In this document: positions 35,459 to 39,209 of the stretch, in pieces
How positions within the stretch are numbered: position 1 is the stretch's first letter
How the letters are laid out: each line of letters starts with the position of its first letter
NCBI GenBank assembly: GCA_001580565.1
Contig: LRBF01000014.1
Location: forward strand, 1 to 39,209
Direction: 5' to 3'
DNA length: 39,209 bases
From: Caballeronia megalochromosomata
GTDB lineage: Bacteria > Pseudomonadota > Gammaproteobacteria > Burkholderiales > Burkholderiaceae
Position numbers and translations under genes: made by a program
Notes under the pieces: model-generated
Database searches by the model: none
Told to the model about the DNA's origin: nothing
The model's input: the letters and a program-made list of their open reading frames with translations, nothing else

Positions 35459-36120
35459 CGAGTGATACTTTCTTTATAGCGTGCGAGGGCCTCGTCGAGA
35501 TCCTCGAACCAATGCACCTGGCCTTGGTTCACCCAGATGGCGCTGTCACAGAAATTCTTGAGCGTGGACTCGTCATGCGAAACCATCACGAGACCGGCGC
35601 GCGATGCGAGGTCACGAAATGCGTCGCGAGACTTCTTGCGGAACGCCGCGTCTCCGACCGACGTAAGCTCGTCGACGAGATACAGGTCGAAATCAAATGC
35701 AAGCGACACAGCGAACGCAAGGCGGGATCGCATGCCGGAGGACATCGCCTTCACCGGCTTTTCGATGCCGGCTCCCAGTTCCGAGAACTCGCGCACGAAC
35801 TCAAGCTTCTCTGGCAACTGACTCTCCGGCACGCCGTGAAGCCGCGCGATGAACTTCGCGTTCTGAGTGCCCGACAATGAACCCTGGAAGCCGCCGGAAA
35901 GCCCGAGTGGCCAGGACACCCGGCAAGTCCGATTGATCGTGCCGCGCGTCGGACGATCCATGCCGCCAAGAAGATTGAGCAGAGTCGTCTTGCCCGCGCC
36001 GTTCCGTCCAATCACTGCAAGCTTCGCGCGGCTTGGAATCTCGAGATTTACGCCGTCGAGCACCAGTTCGCTACCGTGATGACTGCGATATCGCTTCGCC
36101 AGATCCTTGACGACGATCAT
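35455..36120 (-). CDS. kpsT: Capsule ABC transporter ATP-binding protein KpsT (221 aa)
   Basis: KpsT powers export of lipid-linked capsule across the inner membrane together with KpsM. Visible motifs are Walker A GRNGAGKTTLL (38-48), the polysaccharide-subfamily segment LGLSGGFQGSLSGTQNAKF, signature MSSGMRSRLAFAVSLA (~137), Walker B LYLVDE (~155) and the switch VMVSHDE. The length is standard for this subfamily. Its start overlaps the kpsM stop as ATGA, and its stop overlaps kpsE likewise, giving a tightly coupled kpsM-T-E block. GGTGGAG lies upstream of the ATG. Confidence 0.96.
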   Translation of the reverse strand: MIVVKDLAKRYRSHHGSELVLDGVNLEIPSRAKLAVIGRNGAGKTTLLNLLGGMDRPTRGTINRTCRVSWPLGLSGGFQGSLSGTQNAKFIARLHGVPESQLPEKLEFVREFSELGAGIEKPVKAMSSGMRSRLAFAVSLAFDFDLYLVDELTSVGDAAFRKKSRDAFRDLASRAGLVMVSHDESTLKNFCDSAIWVNQGQVHWFEDLDEALARYKESITR

Positions 36121-36920
36121 CTCTCCACCAGCTTCCGACCGAATCGCACATGCAGAAACAAACCCGTGGCGACGAGCACAAGTGACCAGATTCCAAGATA
36201 GGCAGGACTTACGAGATCCGGCTCGTGATAAGCCTCAAAGAAACCGGCTCGAATCATTTCGATACCGCTTACGATCGGGTTCATAAAGAACAGCGGACGA
36301 ACAGAAGCCGGAATCCAAGACGACGGATAGAGCGTCGCCGACATGTAGTAGATGGGCCCGAAGGACATCTTGACGATCTGTCCCATTTCGGGAACAAGCT
36401 TCGCGCAGGCTGAGAAGGTCAAGGCCAGCCCGAGACCGAGCGACCACAGCATGAAAAATGCGCCTAGCACTTTCAATGGATCGTTCATTGAAGTGTCGAC
36501 GCCGAAGAGGCTGCACCCCGCTATCAAAAGCGCACAAATGATCAGATAGAGAAACCCCTCAAGGAACGCGCGGGCGAACACGGTGTCGATCGCCTTGATC
36601 TGTCGATACGAAAACAGCGCCATGTTTGCCGAGATCGCGTCCATACCGCGCATGGCGACGCTGCGCATCATGAAGAACGACAGCACTCCGACGCCGATAA
36701 ACAGCGGCGCGTTGATACCAGGAATCAGGTGATGCTGGATGAGACCATGCCACAGCATCAGGAAAATTACGTGCTCGCCCGGCTCCAGCAAAAGCCAGAT
36801 CCATGCGCCGCGTTCCAGCGAAATCCGCGTGACTGCTTCGCGCAGGACGAGTGCATAGAGCACCGACCGCATCACACTCAAGGGGGAGCGCGGCGATCTG
36901 AACTGCGCGCTATCAGACAT
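36117..36920 (-). CDS. kpsM: Capsule ABC transporter permease KpsM (267 aa)
   Basis: KpsM is the ABC-2 type permease of the capsule exporter. About six membrane helices are seen, including IWLLLEPGEHVIFLMLWHGL, APLFIGVGVLSFFMM, GFLYLIICALLIAGC, FFMLWSLGLGLALTFSA, the ABC2 motif region PIYYMSATLYPSSWIPASVR, and a C-terminal YLGIWSLVLVATGLFL. I prefer ATG 36920 over the in-frame TTG 36950, which would add ten residues. The Shine-Dalgarno is weak for both. First gene of the minus-strand capsule operon, divergent from kpsS. Confidence 0.93.
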   Translation of the reverse strand: MSDSAQFRSPRSPLSVMRSVLYALVLREAVTRISLERGAWIWLLLEPGEHVIFLMLWHGLIQHHLIPGINAPLFIGVGVLSFFMMRSVAMRGMDAISANMALFSYRQIKAIDTVFARAFLEGFLYLIICALLIAGCSLFGVDTSMNDPLKVLGAFFMLWSLGLGLALTFSACAKLVPEMGQIVKMSFGPIYYMSATLYPSSWIPASVRPLFFMNPIVSGIEMIRAGFFEAYHEPDLVSPAYLGIWSLVLVATGLFLHVRFGRKLVER

Positions 36921-37215
36921 CGCTCGTGGCTTCGAATAGGGGTAACTCAAGCCGGGCGAGGACCACCGGAGACGTGCCTCGAGACGTTTTCGACGTTAGC
37001 GCGATTACCGCGATGTCGATAAGCCGAGAACCACCGGATGCGTCATTTGCGTGCTGCACTTAAGTACCGATCACTGAATGGAGCGACTGCGCGGAGCACT
37101 CGCCAAGTCCCGGAAGCACACTTCCGTTACAGATAAATGAAAAACTCGAAACGGGCCAAACTATATATCAAAACGCTAAACATCTGCTTACAGAATTGGT
37201 ATCTTTCGGTCAAAT

Positions 37216-37242
37216 TTGCTTTTTCGCAACACACCCTACAAT
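37216..37242 (+). promoter_or_regulatory. Possible kpsS promoter
   Basis: TTGCTT (37216-37221) and TACAAT (37237-37242), 15 bp apart, lie in the AT-rich core about 200 bp before kpsS. The spacing is shorter than the sigma-70 optimum, so this is a tentative call. Confidence 0.3.
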
Positions 37243-37261
37243 TCTTCCAGTAAAGATTTAT

Positions 37262-37291
37262 CATCCGGCCGCATTGAGCGCGAGCCGGATG
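37262..37291 (+). repeat. Inverted repeat in the kpsS leader
   Basis: CATCCGGC (37262-37269) and GCCGGATG (37284-37291) form a perfect 8-bp stem with a 14-nt loop just downstream of the candidate promoter. No U-run follows, so it is not a terminator; it could be a leader hairpin or an operator. Confidence 0.5.
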
Positions 37292-37374
37292 GTGTTCGGG
37301 GAGCATCTCCGTCTTGTGCCGCCGTCCTGTCCGGGATGGAAACCCGAATCAAGGCAAACGCGGGCGCATGGATA

Positions 37375-37398
37375 GCGCCTGGCGCGGTCGTATGACCG
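37375..37398 (+). repeat. Two adjacent small palindromes before kpsS
   Basis: GCGCC-T-GGCGC (37375-37385) abuts CGGTC-GTAT-GACCG (37385-37398), about 45 bp before the kpsS ATG. Either could be a hairpin in the 5' leader or a protein-binding site. Confidence 0.4.
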
Positions 37399-37441
37399 AG
37401 CGTTCACACTGCCGCAAGTAAAGGTGCAATAACCTCAGTTC

Positions 37442-38782
37442 ATGAATAGCCAAACGCGATATCGAAGGCTTGACCAACTGAGCCAACACGAGAATGTCCT
37501 ACTGCTCCAAGGTCCGAACGGCCCGTTCTTCAGACGGCTCGCTTTCCGCCTGGCTGCACTGGGCACGAGGGTCACTAAAGTCAACTTCAACGGTGGGGAT
37601 TCGATCTTCTATCGGGATAAGTCCGCGATCCGCTACCGTGGCACTCAAGAAGAATGGCCGTCGTTCGTCCGCAATCTGATCGTCGAGCGAGCGATCAAAG
37701 CCGTCATCCTGTTCGGTCAATGGCGTGCAATGCACCAAACGGCCATAGGCATTGCGCGCGAGTTGGGCGTTAGGGTTTTCGTATTCGAAGAGGGCTATGC
37801 GCGTCCGTGGTGGATCACACTTGAGGAAGGCGGCGTGAACGACGCTTCCGCTCTCGTCGATACCATTCCGAAGACGCTTCCGGTCTTTCCGCAGATCGCA
37901 CGGCCCGAGCGGTTTCGCTTCGCCTTCAGCCGAATGGCGCTTTATTCGCTCATCTACTTCGCGTTCGGAACTTTGGCGCGACGGCGATATCCGCACTACG
38001 AACATCACAAGCCTTTTCGGCCTCGTGACACGCTGCTTTGGGTTCGGTCGGCGTACCTTAAGGCAAAGCATCACTTCGGAGAAAAGCGCACCCTTGGCTC
38101 ACTACTGGATCCCTACGGGCCCGACTTCTTTCTCGTTCCTCTTCAGATCAACACGGATGCTCAAATCGTTCATGCGAGCAACTGGACTGGGAATCGCGAA
38201 TTCGTCGAAGCGACTATCCGCTCGTTTGCGCGACACGCGGCGTCGACGGACATGCTCGTGTTCAAGCAGCACCCGCTCGAGCGTGGACATGCGGACTATG
38301 ATTTGCTGATTCAGGCGGTCGCGGCGGACGAACGCGTTGCGCAGCGCGTGCTCTATGTCCATGGCGGTCACGTGCCGTCGCTCCTCAAGCGGAGTAAGGG
38401 TGTGGTGACCGTCAATTCGACAGCGGGCCTGCAGGCGCTCTATCATGGAACACCGCTTTGCGTGACAGGAACGGCGTTTTACGCTCGGCCGGCCCTCGTC
38501 CATGAATTCGAACCCGACAAGTTCTGGCAGGCGCCAGTCGAACCGAATCGATCGAGCTTCACGCGCTTCTACCGCTACATGATGCATACGACGCAGATCA
38601 ACGCTTCGTTCTATGCTTCGGACGATCTCGTTCCGTCGGGGCTTGTTCAAAAAACAATGCGAGTCGCAACGAAACTTGCGGGATCTGCTGCTGTGCTAGC
38701 CGTCTTCGATTCTGGAGGCGCGTTTGCCGCAACGAAAGTGTTTGCGACATGGCTCGTGCGCGTGCTTCAGACGCTTAACTAG
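37442..38782 (+). CDS. kpsS: Capsule Kdo-linker glycosyltransferase KpsS (446 aa)
   Basis: KpsS adds the first beta-Kdo residue to lyso-phosphatidylglycerol; KpsC then extends it. Family motifs present are VLLLQGPNGPFFRRLAFRL at the N-terminus, KVNFNGGDSIFY, FEEGYARPWWITLE (~120), LVPLQINTDAQI (~235), VFKQHPLERG (~280) and TVNSTAGLQALYHGTPL (~325). The length is slightly above the usual ~400 because of an Ala-rich C-terminal tail (~415-446). It is the only clear plus-strand gene. The Shine-Dalgarno is poor. No terminator was found directly after the TAA. Confidence 0.94.
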   Translation: MNSQTRYRRLDQLSQHENVLLLQGPNGPFFRRLAFRLAALGTRVTKVNFNGGDSIFYRDKSAIRYRGTQEEWPSFVRNLIVERAIKAVILFGQWRAMHQTAIGIARELGVRVFVFEEGYARPWWITLEEGGVNDASALVDTIPKTLPVFPQIARPERFRFAFSRMALYSLIYFAFGTLARRRYPHYEHHKPFRPRDTLLWVRSAYLKAKHHFGEKRTLGSLLDPYGPDFFLVPLQINTDAQIVHASNWTGNREFVEATIRSFARHAASTDMLVFKQHPLERGHADYDLLIQAVAADERVAQRVLYVHGGHVPSLLKRSKGVVTVNSTAGLQALYHGTPLCVTGTAFYARPALVHEFEPDKFWQAPVEPNRSSFTRFYRYMMHTTQINASFYASDDLVPSGLVQKTMRVATKLAGSAAVLAVFDSGGAFAATKVFATWLVRVLQTLN

Positions 38783-39065
38783 CCTGTACCCTGACCGGAG
38801 CGATGAGGTTTGCTCTCAGGTTCGAACGTCGTTCGCGTGCTTCCAGCAATTGCCCGACACCATCACCTCGACAGCGATCTCGTCAAGACTAGCCTTGTGC
38901 CTTATGCCGCCTGCAGCAGATCCTTGCGCACGCGCTGCTTCTGCTTTGCGCGTGTTCTCGTTGCTGAATCTGCCATGTCAAGCCTGCGGCAACTGCCCGA
39001 TGATCGCCGCGAAATCGACCCAGACGTTCTCGCGCCTGATCACTCCACAGCGAAATCTCGCGGAT
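38783..39065. other. Region after kpsS without a confident gene
   Basis: Both strands are open only in short frames. On the minus strand two tiny ORFs follow each other: a GTG-started 21-codon frame ending in QLPQA, and ATG 38976 to TAA 38902 (24 aa, very basic, RTRAKQKQRVRKDLL) with AGG upstream. Neither can be assigned. They might be remnants or leader-type peptides. Confidence 0.35.
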
Positions 39066-39101
39066 AAAAAAATGGCGCAGCCCCTTTCGAAGCCGCGCCA
39101 T
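39066..39101 (-). terminator. Rho-independent terminator of the gene to the right
   Basis: On the minus strand ATGGCGC (39095-39101) pairs with GCGCCAT (39072-39078), the stem can extend inward through G-U pairs, and it is followed by a T7 run. It lies about 20 bp after the stop of the truncated gene at 39122. Confidence 0.8.
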
Positions 39102-39121
39102 CTCTCCATTCGATCCGGATA

Positions 39122-39155
39122 TCAGACAGCCCGTCGCACCATCAATTCCTTGATC
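39122..39155 (-). CDS. Last ten codons of a gene cut off by the sequence end
   Basis: The minus-strand frame reads IKELMVRRAV and ends in TGA (39122-39124), with a good terminator directly downstream. To the right the sequence turns into adapter-like bases, so the rest is missing. The product cannot be identified. Confidence 0.35.
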
Positions 39156-39209
39156 CTGTCTCTTATACACCTCTGACGCTGCCGAACAACCATCACGTTT
39201 CGTTCTCTT
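39156..39209. other. Illumina Nextera adapter-like contamination at the contig end
   Basis: From 39156 the sequence matches the Tn5 mosaic end followed by the Nextera read-1 adapter (reverse complement, remembered): 29 of 30 bases to 39185, with a single A-to-C difference at 39171. The following 24 bases match nothing I recognise and look like low-quality read-through. These bases should not be treated as genomic. Confidence 0.9.

Larger units (their letters stand above)
36921..37441. other. Divergent intergenic region between kpsM and kpsS
   Basis: About 520 bp without a gene. An AT-rich core (roughly 37120-37260), clearly lower in GC than its surroundings, probably holds promoters for both directions. 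On the plus-strand side, a leader of about 180 bp contains three inverted repeats (reported separately). I found no JUMPstart/ops element, so RfaH-type control is not evident. Confidence 0.6.

Noticed and set aside
36921..37441. JUMPstart/ops element for RfaH control of the capsule genes
   Set aside because: I searched by eye for GGCGGTAG-type ops sequence before kpsS and kpsM and found none.
38889..39170. 93-codon minus-strand frame starting MYKRQ
   Set aside because: Its start lies inside adapter-derived sequence, so it is an assembly artefact.
1..39209. tRNA, rRNA or CRISPR features
   Set aside because: No cloverleaf-like sequence, rRNA segment or regularly spaced repeat was seen anywhere in the window.

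Overview
The window looks like chromosomal DNA of a high-GC betaproteobacterium of the Burkholderiaceae (Burkholderia, Paraburkholderia or Caballeronia type). This rests on codon use, the 619-residue IlvD, IS5/IS402-type transposase debris and the ABC-transporter capsule locus. The genus is an inference. Almost every gene lies on the minus strand; kpsS is the only clear plus-strand gene.

Layout from left to right. (1) 1-13912 is a three-gene cluster read right to left. It encodes a 2516-residue sacsin-like protein with two GHKL (Hsp90-type) ATPase modules, an 887-residue SNF2/HepA-type helicase whose start overlaps the giant gene's stop (ATGA), and a RecD-like SF1 helicase that leaves the window at the start of a C-terminal PD-(D/E)XK-type nuclease. 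This is the best candidate for an under-described system, probably anti-phage or anti-plasmid defence. (2) About 14000-15150 is a scar zone: a small hypothetical ORF, a frameshifted transposase-like scrap, and a truncated IS5-type transposase abutting the tail of an unrelated hydrophilic protein gene. (3) 15159-21297 is a complete type I restriction-modification operon, hsdM-hsdS-hsdR. (4) 21657-23516 is ilvD, a housekeeping gene for branched-chain amino acid synthesis, with a strong terminator. (5) 23760-38782 is an ABC-transporter-dependent capsule locus. kpsM-kpsT-kpsE-kpsD, a phosphodiester glycosidase gene, a GT2 transferase gene, a large GT2/TagF-like polymerase gene and kpsC run on the minus strand. 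kpsS is divergent across a roughly 520-bp AT-rich regulatory region. (6) The right end holds a terminator, ten codons of a cut-off gene, and then Illumina Nextera adapter-like sequence from 39156. The last ~54 bases are therefore probably not genomic.

How the parts fit. The SNF2, sacsin-like and RecD-like proteins supply an ATP-driven chaperone-like module, a duplex-DNA translocase and a helicase-nuclease. Their place beside a type I restriction system fits a defence island. In the capsule locus KpsC and KpsS build the Kdo linker, the TagF-like polymerase suggests a phosphodiester-linked polymer, and KpsMTED exports it. A secreted phosphodiester glycosidase in the same operon fits such a polymer. 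No Kdo or nucleotide-sugar synthesis genes are visible, so precursors would come from elsewhere in the genome.
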